Positions 30,785-38,781 of a DNA stretch of 64,000 nt are shown here, one piece after another; position 1 is the first letter of the stretch; every line of letters begins with the position of its first letter. The position numbers and the translations under genes are program-made. The notes below the pieces were generated by a model. That model was not told the origin of the DNA and did not search any database. It was given only the letters and a program-made list of their open reading frames with translations. Where the stretch lies: assembly GCA_017439405.1 (NCBI GenBank), contig JAFSJF010000012.1, forward strand, positions 1-64,000, in the 5' to 3' direction. The stretch is from Bacteroidales bacterium (GTDB taxonomy: Bacteria; Bacteroidota; Bacteroidia; Bacteroidales; F082).

Positions 30785-30876
30785 TACAAAACTTTAGATT
30801 TTTACTATACAAAACTTTAGATTTTTACCATACAAAACTTTAGATTTTTCCGCTTGAAACTTTGGATTTTTACTAT
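30785..30876. repeat. Four tandem copies of a 23-bp unit before the AAA_14 ATPase gene
   Basis: Units begin at 30785, 30808, 30831 and 30854. The first three contain TACAAAACTTTAGATTTTT; the fourth is diverged (TTGAAACTTTGGATTTTTAC) and runs into the -7 box TATCTTTGC of the ATPase gene. The units could be operator sites for an autoregulator or an expanded promoter element. Confidence 0.85.
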
Positions 30877-30911
30877 CTTTGCCGCAGATTTCAAGAAAAA
30901 ACGGAAAAACA

Positions 30912-32075
30912 ATGATTGAGAGAGCAGCCAAAAACGCCCTTTTGAGGCTCGCGTCACAATTCGCAGTGGTCGGCATCACAGGGCCACGACAAAGCGGAAA
31001 ATCGACCCTCGCGAAGATGACCTTCCCCGAGAAGCAATACATTTCGTTCGACGACAAGGCCATGCGCGAATTGGCCGCCTCAAACCCCAAGGATTTCCTG
31101 CTGGCTTTTCCCGGCGGTGCCATCATCGACGAGGCGCAGAAAGTGCCCGAGATTTTCGACGCGGTCAAATACCACATCGACCAAAACACCTTTACGCCTG
31201 GCAAGTTCATCCTCACGGGATCCAACCAGTTCAACCTGAAGCAGAACATGACCGACTCGTTGGCAGGTCGTGCCGTCTTCCTGAAGTTGCTGCCGTTTTC
31301 CATCGGGGAGTTGAAACGTGACAACCTGCTGGGCGGCAATGCATACGAGACCATTTTCAAAGGATGCTATCCACCCTTGTACGACGCGGCGAAACACTTT
31401 CTCCCCGACGACTGGTTCAACAGTTATGTGGACACCTACCTCGATTTGGACGTGCAGAGCCAAATCAACTACAGCAACCTGTCCGTGTTCAAGAAGTTCA
31501 TCCAAATTTGCGCTACCTACAGCGGACAGATGCTTTCGATGGACAACATTGCACGCGGTATCGGCGTTTCGGCTCCGACCGTCAAGCAATGGCTCTCCAT
31601 TTTGGAGTCGTCGTTCATCATCCACTTCTTGGAGCCTGACACACAGAACCTTGGCAAGTCGCTGGTCAAGACACCGAAGATGTATTTCGTCGATTCGGGA
31701 TTGCTGTGCCACTTGCTGAGGATTGAGTCGGTCGAGGAACTGATTCTGAGTCCGCACAAAGGTGCCATCGTGGAGACTTTTGCCCTCGCGGAGATGCTGA
31801 AAGTCCGCATGAATCAGGGCAAAAAGCCCAACCTGACCTACTTCCGCGACCAGAAAGGTTTCGAGGTGGACACCATCGCCGACTGGAAACGCACTTTCGC
31901 GATTGAAATCAAAAGCACCAGCGAGCCTGAACAAAAACTATCGGAGAACACTCGGCAATACCTCAAACTCCGCGACGACGACAGCCAGGGCACCGTCTTC
32001 TATTTGGGCGACCTTACTTGCCGCATCAACGGGATTGACTATGTGTCGTGGAAAGATTGGGGAGACTATAGCTAA
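30912..32075 (+). CDS. AAA_14/DUF4143-type ATPase, 387 aa
   Basis: The start is the ATG at 30912 (MIERAAKNALLRLASQFAVV). The N-terminal AAA_14 domain has Walker A GITGPRQSGKSTLAKM (about residues 19-34), Walker B GGAIIDEAQKVPEIFD (about 74-89) and sensor ILTGSNQFNL. The C-terminal DUF4143 half has SVFKKFIQICATYSGQMLSM and an end like YFRDQKGFEVDTIADWKRTF plus AIEIKSTSE, a degenerate PD-(D/E)XK core. These are common accessory ATPases of unknown role in gut Bacteroidales, possibly toxin- or defence-like. The gene is bracketed by tandem repeats upstream and a repeated hairpin downstream. Confidence 0.9.
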   Translation: MIERAAKNALLRLASQFAVVGITGPRQSGKSTLAKMTFPEKQYISFDDKAMRELAASNPKDFLLAFPGGAIIDEAQKVPEIFDAVKYHIDQNTFTPGKFILTGSNQFNLKQNMTDSLAGRAVFLKLLPFSIGELKRDNLLGGNAYETIFKGCYPPLYDAAKHFLPDDWFNSYVDTYLDLDVQSQINYSNLSVFKKFIQICATYSGQMLSMDNIARGIGVSAPTVKQWLSILESSFIIHFLEPDTQNLGKSLVKTPKMYFVDSGLLCHLLRIESVEELILSPHKGAIVETFALAEMLKVRMNQGKKPNLTYFRDQKGFEVDTIADWKRTFAIEIKSTSEPEQKLSENTRQYLKLRDDDSQGTVFYLGDLTCRINGIDYVSWKDWGDYS

Positions 32076-32081
32076 TCCCAT

Positions 32082-32156
32082 CTGAAATTTATTGCAATTT
32101 TACAGTAAATTTCAGATAGAGCGTGGCTTCAAACTGAAATTTATTGCAATTTTGCA
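32082..32156. repeat. Direct repeat with hairpin after the AAA_14 ATPase gene
   Basis: CTGAAATTTATTGCAATTTT occurs at 32082-32101 and 32134-32153. The first copy is followed by the complementary TAAATTTCAG, so it can fold into a hairpin with arms CTGAAATTTA / TAAATTTCAG and a loop containing TTGCAATTTT. The second copy lacks the full closing arm. Confidence 0.8.
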
Positions 32157-32172
32157 GAAAATTCCGAGTACC

Positions 32173-34788
32173 ATGAAAACCAAACTTCTCATCCTCTTCT
32201 GTCTTTTCGGGCTTTCCGCCTTCGCGCAAAACGTCCACATCCTGCCTACGTCGCAACAAGTGGAAACCACTGAAGGCCAATTCCTTTGGGACGACCATGT
32301 CGTGCTGACCTACGACGCCTCCGATGCCGAAATCTGCCAAATCGTGACGATGCTGCGCGACGACCTCGACCAAATCAGTGGCCGAAAAGTGTCGTTTTCG
32401 CGCAGCGTCATCAAAGGGAAACACTTCATCGAACTGCTGAAAACCGACCACCTCGGCGTCAGCGAGAACGAGGACCAAGCCTACAAACTGACCATCAACG
32501 GCAACTCCATCCGCATGGAGGCCACCACCTCGACAGGGCTTTTCTACGCCACCCAAAGCCTGAAACAACTTTACCGTTACGCCTTCCTGACAAGCAACGG
32601 CGGCAACATATCCCTGCCTTGCATGGCCATCACGGATTGGCCCAACTTCAAAATCCGTGCCTGGCAAGACGACATCAGCCGAGGGCCCATCGTCAGCATG
32701 GACTATCTGAAACGCCTCATCCCGCAAATGGCTGAATGCAAGCTCAATGCGTTCTCGCTCTACACCGAACACACCTTCAAGACCCGCTGCCACCCCGACA
32801 TCGCCCCCACCGACGCCTTCACCGCCGAGGAAATCAAGGAGTTGGAAGATTTTTGCCGGCCTTATCACATCCAAATCATTGGAAACCAGCAATGTTTCGG
32901 GCATTTCGAGGAGATCCTCTGCAATCCGTTCTACAGCGACTTGGCCGACACGAAATGGAACCTCAACCCTGCCAAGGAAGAGACCTACAAGTTCCTCGAA
33001 GACCACCTGAAAGAGGTCGCAAAAGCCTATAAATCACCCTATTTCAACATCAACTGCGACGAAACCGAAAGCCTCGGCCAAGGGTATGCCAAAGCGTATG
33101 TGGACTCCATCGGGGCGGAAACGGTTTATTACCAGCACATTAACCGCGTCAACAAAATGCTCAGGCCGTTCCGAAAGCGCGTGATGATGTGGGGCGACAT
33201 CGCCGACAAACATCCAGAAATCCTTGAAAATCTGGATGATGACATCCTCTTGATCGCGTGGAGCTATGTGGCCAAAGAAGACTTCAACGACTTCTTGAAG
33301 CCTTACGTCGAATCGGGGCGGAAGTTCCTCGTCGCGCCAGGAGTGAGCCTTTCGGAACGGGTGTGGCCGAAACATTACGAGTTCAAGAAAAACATCTCCA
33401 ACCTTTGTCGCGACGGCTACAAAAACGGTGCCCTCGGCGTCATCAACACCTGCTGGGACGACTTCGGTGAATCGTTGATTAACAGTGCTTTGTACGGTTT
33501 GGCCTTGGGCGCAGAGATGAGCTGGAACGCCACATCCGACAACGAGCGCAACACTGAATCCAATTTCACCAACCATTTCTTCGGGAGTACCTCCAATACA
33601 ATAATCAACTACCTTGACAGCATCTCCGAAATCTCCAAAATTGACGACATAGGTAAGTTTAGCGCACTGACTGAACCCATCACTCCTTTTTACCCATCTC
33701 AAATCACAGATTCCACTAAGAAGGCCAACCAATTACTCTTTGAAAAACTGGATCGTTTAGAACGAATTTACTGGGCTACGGTCGAAAAAACCAAGAAAAA
33801 CAAGAACATGATAGACAATGCCATCTATTCGATTATGCGAATGAGATGGTGTGCCCTCCGCAATATTGCACGTTGCCAACTATACAAAACATACAATGAT
33901 CCAACAGAGGAAAACGTCGGTTTCAGTCAACACATGATCAATGGATTGTTATGGCACCTTCATCAATTAAAGAAAGAATACGTCAAAGTGTGGAACATCG
34001 AAAGCCGCCCGTATTGGCTCGACGTGAACATGAAGAAATACGATGACGTGGCTCGCGAGCTGCAACAACTTGAATATCTGCCGTTTATCGAAGCAACAAC
34101 CGACAAGAATGGTAATGCCGCAATCGCCCTGAAAACCATTTTCGCCGACAAGGAAATCCACTATACCCTTGACGGAAAGGAAGTTACGGAAAATGATTCC
34201 GTATACCGAAGCCCCATCGCCCTTGAAAGGCCTTGCCTCGTGAAGACGGCTTGCTTCAACGAGGTGGGCGAAGCGGTGAGAGCCGAGCGTTATTTCCGCT
34301 ACCACAAGGCCATGGGCCGACTGAAACAGTTGAACAGCCCAGCAGGGAACTATCGTCCCGAATACTCAGGCGGCGGCGACAACGCCCTCGTGGACGGCAC
34401 CCTCGGCAGCGACGACTACAAGGACGGTCGCTGGCAAGGCTTCTACGGTATCGATGCCGATATTGAAATCGATTTGGGCAAATGGACGAAAGTCAATGCG
34501 CTGAATATCGGCTTCTTGGTCAATGCGCACGACTGGATTTTGCGACCCAATGAGGTGGAGATTTACACTTCCAACGACGGAAAGAACTACCGACGTTTCA
34601 AGACTTTCAGCCTTGAAACCGAAGTGACACAACTCGGCAACTTCATCTTCCATGAGCGTTTTAAGACTTCAGGCTTTTCTACACGCTATCTGCGCATCGT
34701 GGTCAAAAATCCAGGGAAACTTCCAGAAGGCCTGCCAGGCAGCGGCTACGACTCATGGATTTTCATGGACGAGATCGTGGTCGAATGA
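32173..34788 (+). CDS. Secreted beta-N-acetylhexosaminidase (GH20) with C-terminal F5/8-type domain, 871 aa
   Basis: The signal peptide is MKTKLLILFCLFGLSAFAQN. Domains in order: a GH20b-like N-terminal domain (about residues 22-150); the GH20 catalytic barrel (about 150-480) with NAFSLYTEHTFKTRCHPDI, QIIGNQQCFGHFEEIL and the catalytic Asp-Glu pair in YFNINCDETESLG; a helical region; a small chitobiase-like beta domain (IHYTLDGKEVTENDSVYRSP); and a discoidin/F5-8C domain to the end (IEIDLGKWTKVNALNIGF). It cleaves terminal GlcNAc/GalNAc from host or dietary glycans in the periplasm or at the surface. The stretch 33600-33960 is visibly richer in A+T than the rest. Confidence 0.93.
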   Translation: MKTKLLILFCLFGLSAFAQNVHILPTSQQVETTEGQFLWDDHVVLTYDASDAEICQIVTMLRDDLDQISGRKVSFSRSVIKGKHFIELLKTDHLGVSENEDQAYKLTINGNSIRMEATTSTGLFYATQSLKQLYRYAFLTSNGGNISLPCMAITDWPNFKIRAWQDDISRGPIVSMDYLKRLIPQMAECKLNAFSLYTEHTFKTRCHPDIAPTDAFTAEEIKELEDFCRPYHIQIIGNQQCFGHFEEILCNPFYSDLADTKWNLNPAKEETYKFLEDHLKEVAKAYKSPYFNINCDETESLGQGYAKAYVDSIGAETVYYQHINRVNKMLRPFRKRVMMWGDIADKHPEILENLDDDILLIAWSYVAKEDFNDFLKPYVESGRKFLVAPGVSLSERVWPKHYEFKKNISNLCRDGYKNGALGVINTCWDDFGESLINSALYGLALGAEMSWNATSDNERNTESNFTNHFFGSTSNTIINYLDSISEISKIDDIGKFSALTEPITPFYPSQITDSTKKANQLLFEKLDRLERIYWATVEKTKKNKNMIDNAIYSIMRMRWCALRNIARCQLYKTYNDPTEENVGFSQHMINGLLWHLHQLKKEYVKVWNIESRPYWLDVNMKKYDDVARELQQLEYLPFIEATTDKNGNAAIALKTIFADKEIHYTLDGKEVTENDSVYRSPIALERPCLVKTACFNEVGEAVRAERYFRYHKAMGRLKQLNSPAGNYRPEYSGGGDNALVDGTLGSDDYKDGRWQGFYGIDADIEIDLGKWTKVNALNIGFLVNAHDWILRPNEVEIYTSNDGKNYRRFKTFSLETEVTQLGNFIFHERFKTSGFSTRYLRIVVKNPGKLPEGLPGSGYDSWIFMDEIVVE

Positions 34789-34804
34789 AAAACATGAAAG
34801 CACT

Positions 34805-35920
34805 TCAAATCTCCTTCTTGTAGGCTCTACGCCGCATGAACGGCTCGGTGTGGTAGTCGCCGAACAGCGACTGCACCTTATAGTTTTCTTCCAACTGCGG
34901 GTTGAGGATGACCTTGTCGACACCTCTCTTGAGGCAGTTTTCGTGCAAATATTTGAACAGCAGCAAAGGCACGCCACAGCCCTGATAGTTGGGGTCAACG
35001 CCGATGATGAGGGCCTCCAAGGTGTCGTTTTTCTTCAATGCCTTGAGGATGTGGATGAACCCGAAAGGGAACAGTCGCCCATTGGCTTTTTTCACCGCCT
35101 TGGAGAGCGAGGGCACGCAAAACAAGAACCCGATGGGCTTGTCCTCATTGTTGACGGCCACGGCTACGAAGTCTTTGTCCAAAATGGGGACGTATGTGTC
35201 TAAATAGTTCTTTATCTGCTTGTCGGTCAGCGGAGAGAAGCCCATCAGCGGGGCGAAGGCCTCGTTATACATGTGGAAAATCTCCATGCCATACTGCTCG
35301 TTCATCTGTTTCATGCTCTTGGGTTGCACCACATGCACCTTAAAGCGTTCCTCGATGAGGTGGGCAAACTGGTAGGAAGGGGGCATTTCGCCATCCAGAA
35401 GCAGCAGGCTTTGCGTCCAGTCCACGTCTTTCACATAGCCGAGTTTCTCCAACATGGCGCTGTAATAGGGGAAGTTGTAAAGGCAGGTGAACGGGCTGAG
35501 GTTCTCATAACCTTCCACCAAGAGGCCTTCCTTGTCCATGTCGGTGAAGCCCCACGGCCCGATGATTTCGGTGCAGCCGCGTTGCTTTCCCCAGTCGACG
35601 ACGGTGTCCAACAAGGCTTTCAGCACTTCTTCGTCCTCGATGAAATCGAGCCAGCCGAAGCGCACTTTTTTCACGTCCTTGTTGGCCTTATGGTTGATGA
35701 TGGCTGCCACGCGCCCAACGATTTCGTTGCCACGATAGGCAAGGAAACAGTCGGCTTCGCAGAAGTCGTAGGCGCCGTTTTTCTCTGGGTTGAAGGTGTC
35801 GAATTCGTCGCCTTCCAAGGCGGGCACCCAGTTCTCGCAGTCCTTGTAGAGTTTCAGGGGGAAAGCCACAAACTTTTTCAGTTGCTTGTGGCTTTCCACT
35901 TTTTCGATACGGATGCTCAT
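34805..35920 (-). CDS. GNAT-like acyltransferase, 371 aa
   Basis: The start is the ATG at 35920 (MSIRIEKVESHKQLKKFVAF), 4 bases after the ACP stop. An N-terminal region binds into a GNAT fold with ADCFLAYRGNEIVGRVAAII and, in the C-terminal half, ALIIGVDPNYQGCGVPLLLF, which resembles the acyl-CoA pyrophosphate loop. It is the last gene of an operon with an acyl-carrier protein and an AMP-dependent ligase, so it probably transfers the ACP-bound acyl chain to an amine, making an acyl-amide or lipid. The family is common in Bacteroidetes and poorly characterised. Confidence 0.78.
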   Translation of the reverse strand: MSIRIEKVESHKQLKKFVAFPLKLYKDCENWVPALEGDEFDTFNPEKNGAYDFCEADCFLAYRGNEIVGRVAAIINHKANKDVKKVRFGWLDFIEDEEVLKALLDTVVDWGKQRGCTEIIGPWGFTDMDKEGLLVEGYENLSPFTCLYNFPYYSAMLEKLGYVKDVDWTQSLLLLDGEMPPSYQFAHLIEERFKVHVVQPKSMKQMNEQYGMEIFHMYNEAFAPLMGFSPLTDKQIKNYLDTYVPILDKDFVAVAVNNEDKPIGFLFCVPSLSKAVKKANGRLFPFGFIHILKALKKNDTLEALIIGVDPNYQGCGVPLLLFKYLHENCLKRGVDKVILNPQLEENYKVQSLFGDYHTEPFMRRRAYKKEI

Positions 35921-35924
35921 AGGC

Positions 35925-36167
35925 TTAAACTGTTGCGTTCGAGCAAATATAATCAATCACTTCGCCCACCGTGGTGAACTTCGGGGTGCCTTCAAACTTG
36001 AATCCGAACTTGTTCTCGATGGCGAGGCTCAGCAGAAGGATGGTCAGCGAGTCGAGACCCACGTCGCGCACGAGTTGCGAGTCTTCATTGACGTTGGAGA
36101 AGTCGGCTGAAGGCTTGATGAGGTTGAGGATGCCTTTCAGCTCTTCGAAAACTTTTTCTCTTTCCAT
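35925..36167 (-). CDS. Acyl carrier protein, 80 aa
   Basis: A stand-alone ACP: MEREKVFEELKGILNLIKPS leads into VRDVGLDSLTILLLSLAIEN. The Ser of the DSL motif (about residue 39) is the phosphopantetheine site and sits in the usual position before helix II. It lies 3 bases after the AMP-ligase stop and 4 bases before the acyltransferase start, so the three genes are a unit. It is distinct from the housekeeping ACP by its context and its less acidic sequence; it carries the acyl group activated by the neighbouring ligase. Confidence 0.92.
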   Translation of the reverse strand: MEREKVFEELKGILNLIKPSADFSNVNEDSQLVRDVGLDSLTILLLSLAIENKFGFKFEGTPKFTTVGEVIDYICSNATV

Positions 36168-36170
36168 AAC

Positions 36171-37661
36171 TTATTGGTTGCGTAAAACTTTCATGGCTCC
36201 GCTGCGCTTGAAGTCTTCCTTGCGAACGGTCACCTTAATCACCTGGTGGGTGCTGGGCAGCTCGGCGTTCACTTTGCCGACGAGGTCCTTGAAATAGGCC
36301 TCGATCTCTTCCCACGGCGTTGCGCCGAATTCCTCCATGCGGGGCAGGATTTCGATGGCGATGACCTTGCGACCATCCAGCTCGTCTTCCTTGACGAGGC
36401 AGTCGCGGAGCTTCGGGTCCTTGTAGAACGGTTCCTCGATGCTCTCGGGGCTGATGTTTTCGCCGTTGCTGAGGATGATGAGGTTCTTGATGCGGCCCAC
36501 GATGTACATGTAGCCGTCTTCGTCGAAGCGGACGAGGTCGCCTGTCTTCACCCAGCCGTCTTCGGTCAGGGTTTCGGCGGTCTTTTCGGGGTCACCATAG
36601 TAGCCGAGGAACACGTTGTCGCCGCGATACCACAACTCGCCGTCGACGACCTTGGCCTCTTGCTCAGGATAGAGCTTGCCGACCGAGGTGGGATGCGTCA
36701 GCACGTCGATGTTGCCCGTGGTGAGGTTGGCACCCTCTGTCATGCCGTAGCCTTCAAAGAGCAGGATGCCCATCTTGTCGAACTCGGCGATGAGTTTCGG
36801 AGGCACGTTGGCAGCGCCGGAGATGATGTATTTCAGGTTGCCGCCGAGGAAGCCCACGCCATACATCTTGATGAGGCCCATCAAGATCTCGCAGATGCCA
36901 GGGACGGCCACGAGATAGGTCGGCTTGATGACGGGGAACTTGGAGATGGTTTCCTTGACATTGGGACCGGCCACCCACTCAGCTCCCTTGTAAAGGGCCG
37001 ACAAAGTGCTGCAAATCAAGCCAAATACGTGGCTCAAAGGCAGCACGCTGGCGTAGCGATGGCAGCCGAGTTGCTTGCCAGGGGCGTAGCAGCCGTTCAA
37101 GGCGCCGCGCATCAAGGCACGGTGGGGCAGTATGGCACCCTTGGGCGCGCCAGTCGTGCCACCGGTGAAGAAGATGGCGGCAGGGTCGTTCTTGTCGACA
37201 GTAGCCACGGGAGCGGCATGGTCGGCAACGTCGGTGATGGCAATGGTCTTGCAGGGCACGCCTTGCACTGCCTCGGCGAAGTCTTTGCCGAAGGCCAGCA
37301 CCTTCACGCCAAACTTCATGCAGCAGCCTACGATGGCTTGTTGCGGCAATTGCGAAGGCAAGTTGATGGCCACATAGCCCGCCGACGTCGCAGCGAGGAA
37401 CATCTCCACAGCCTCAACCGAGGTGTTGTCCAAAATGGCTACCTTGTCGCCTTTGACGAGCCCCATGTCGTTAAGCAGGGCGCGTTTGCGGGCCACGAGG
37501 CCGCACACTTGCTTGTAGGTCAAGGAGTTTGTCAAATCGGAGAGGCAGGGCAGGTCGCCCCATTTTTGCTCAATCCAGGTGACGAATTCGGGAAGGGTCG
37601 GGATGTACTTCAACTGCGCGAGCTCGTCGGCAGCAAGCATACTCTTGAAATAGTCTTTCAT
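36171..37661 (-). CDS. AMP-dependent acyl-ACP/acyl-CoA synthetase, 496 aa
   Basis: The start is the ATG at 37661 (MKDYFKSMLAADELAQLKYI). An ANL-superfamily adenylating enzyme: the P-loop-like motif AAIFFTGGTTGAPKGAILPH (A3), LLFEGYGMTEGANLTTG (A5), the hinge region WVKTGDLVRFDEDGYMYIVG (A7-A8) and the C-terminal lysine in KEDFKRSGAMKVLRNQ (A10). It adenylates a fatty or other carboxylic acid and probably loads it on the ACP encoded 3 bases downstream. A TAATTTTGC box at about 37694-37702 is the promoter. The final acyl acceptor is probably set by the GNAT-like third gene. Confidence 0.92.
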   Translation of the reverse strand: MKDYFKSMLAADELAQLKYIPTLPEFVTWIEQKWGDLPCLSDLTNSLTYKQVCGLVARKRALLNDMGLVKGDKVAILDNTSVEAVEMFLAATSAGYVAINLPSQLPQQAIVGCCMKFGVKVLAFGKDFAEAVQGVPCKTIAITDVADHAAPVATVDKNDPAAIFFTGGTTGAPKGAILPHRALMRGALNGCYAPGKQLGCHRYASVLPLSHVFGLICSTLSALYKGAEWVAGPNVKETISKFPVIKPTYLVAVPGICEILMGLIKMYGVGFLGGNLKYIISGAANVPPKLIAEFDKMGILLFEGYGMTEGANLTTGNIDVLTHPTSVGKLYPEQEAKVVDGELWYRGDNVFLGYYGDPEKTAETLTEDGWVKTGDLVRFDEDGYMYIVGRIKNLIILSNGENISPESIEEPFYKDPKLRDCLVKEDELDGRKVIAIEILPRMEEFGATPWEEIEAYFKDLVGKVNAELPSTHQVIKVTVRKEDFKRSGAMKVLRNQ

Positions 37662-37689
37662 ATCGTATTCACTTTTATGGTTTTCATTT

Positions 37690-37703
37690 TTGGCTGCAAA
37701 ATT
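37690..37703 (-). promoter_or_regulatory. -7 box of the ligase/ACP/acyltransferase operon
   Basis: On the minus strand CCCTAATTTTGCAG contains TAATTTTG, a good -7 element, about 30 bases before the ATG at 37661. Confidence 0.65.
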
Positions 37704-37848
37704 AGGGAAATCCATCTTGTTTTACTAAAAAAACTGCAAAGAAAAGCGAACCCTATGGAAAAGCCATCTGAATTCCAACGACTTAAAAGCACATTCCATT
37801 CCCATAAAAGGAGCGTGTCCTCTTCAAGCCAATGAACGTTGGGAGGGG

Positions 37849-38625
37849 TCAGCCAAGATTCCCTTTAGCTTCCCTCCAAAAGGCGATCATTTCATCGATG
37901 GAGAGATTCTGCACGCCTTTGCCTGTTTCGCGAGCCTTTTGCTCGACAAAGCCGAAACGCTTGCGGAATTTCCCGTCGGCCTTTTCGAGGGCATCGTCAG
38001 GATTCACGTTGATATAGATGCCATAGGCGATGATGGCGAAGAGCAAGTCACCATACTCGGCCTCGATATTTGTCTGGTTGTCGGGCTTTTGCAATTCGGC
38101 GAAAAGCTCGGCCTTCTCCTCCTCCACTTTCTGCCAAGCCTCTTCGGCGTTGCGCCATCGGAAGCCCACGCCAGCGGTTTTTTGATGCATTCGGTAGGCT
38201 TTCAACAGTGAGGGCAGACCTTGGGGAACGCCGCCCAAGACGCTGCGATTGTGCTCGCGTTCCAGCTTGATGCGTTCCCAGTTCTGCTCCACCTGTTCGG
38301 CGTTTTCCACTTTCTCGCCTCCGAAGATGTGGGGGTGGCGCACAATCATCTTCTCGCAGATGCCGTTGAGCACGCCAGCGATATCAAAGGCACCCTTCTC
38401 CTGCCCTATCTTGGCGTAGAAAACGATGTGAAGCATGAGGTCGCCAAGTTCCTTCTTGATTTCGTCAAGGTTCTCATCCAGAATGGCTTGGCTCAGCTCA
38501 TAAGTTTCCTCGATGGTGAGGTGGCGCAGGCTTTGGAGGGTTTGTGTGCTGTCCCAGGGGCATCCCTTGCGCACTGCATCCATGATGTCCAACAACCGCT
38601 TGAAGGCAATTAATCTTTCGTCCAT
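37849..38625 (-). CDS. mazG: Nucleoside triphosphate pyrophosphohydrolase MazG
   Basis: A full-length 258-aa MazG with two all-alpha NTP-PPase repeats. The first has GCPWDSTQTLQSLRHLTIEE, TYELSQAI and EIKKELGDLMLHIVFYA; the Mg-binding Glu/Asp residues are present (EE...E...ELGD). The second has GFRWRNAEEAWQKVEEEKAE and EAEYGDLLFAIIAY. It removes pyrophosphate from damaged or excess NTPs and limits mutagenic nucleotides. It stands alone between the ligase operon and the PagL-like gene, with divergent neighbours. The identification is firm. Confidence 0.95.
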   Translation of the reverse strand: MDERLIAFKRLLDIMDAVRKGCPWDSTQTLQSLRHLTIEETYELSQAILDENLDEIKKELGDLMLHIVFYAKIGQEKGAFDIAGVLNGICEKMIVRHPHIFGGEKVENAEQVEQNWERIKLEREHNRSVLGGVPQGLPSLLKAYRMHQKTAGVGFRWRNAEEAWQKVEEEKAELFAELQKPDNQTNIEAEYGDLLFAIIAYGIYINVNPDDALEKADGKFRKRFGFVEQKARETGKGVQNLSIDEMIAFWREAKGNLG

Positions 38626-38781
38626 GATAACTTGGTTTTGGAGCGCAAAAATAATCCTTTTCTTGTCACAAAACCAACAAACGCCTAAAAACAGCCATCC
38701 CGCGGCGGGTCGCCAAACGGTTTCTTTTCAATGCACCCTAAAGGATGTGGTTGTGAAAGTTTTTGTATTTTTGCAGACCCT

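Larger units (their letters stand above)
30456..30911. other. Gene-free stretch with hairpin, GC-rich element and tandem repeats
   Basis: No gene is supported in these 456 bases. They contain a long near-perfect hairpin (30481-30523), a GC-rich element with another copy at 46157-46223 (30604-30691), a four-copy 23-bp tandem repeat (30785-30876) and the promoter of the AAA_14 gene (TATCTTTGC, 30874-30882). Confidence 0.75.

Noticed and set aside
30785..30876. CRISPR-like array
   Set aside because: The 23-bp units are directly joined with no spacers, so it is a tandem repeat, not a CRISPR. No cas gene is present in the window.
36246..37835. A 529-codon rightward open frame opposite the AMP-ligase gene
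   Set aside because: It is a shadow of a GC-rich gene: the composition is unnatural, it has no family motif, and the opposite strand has a complete adenylating enzyme with all motifs.
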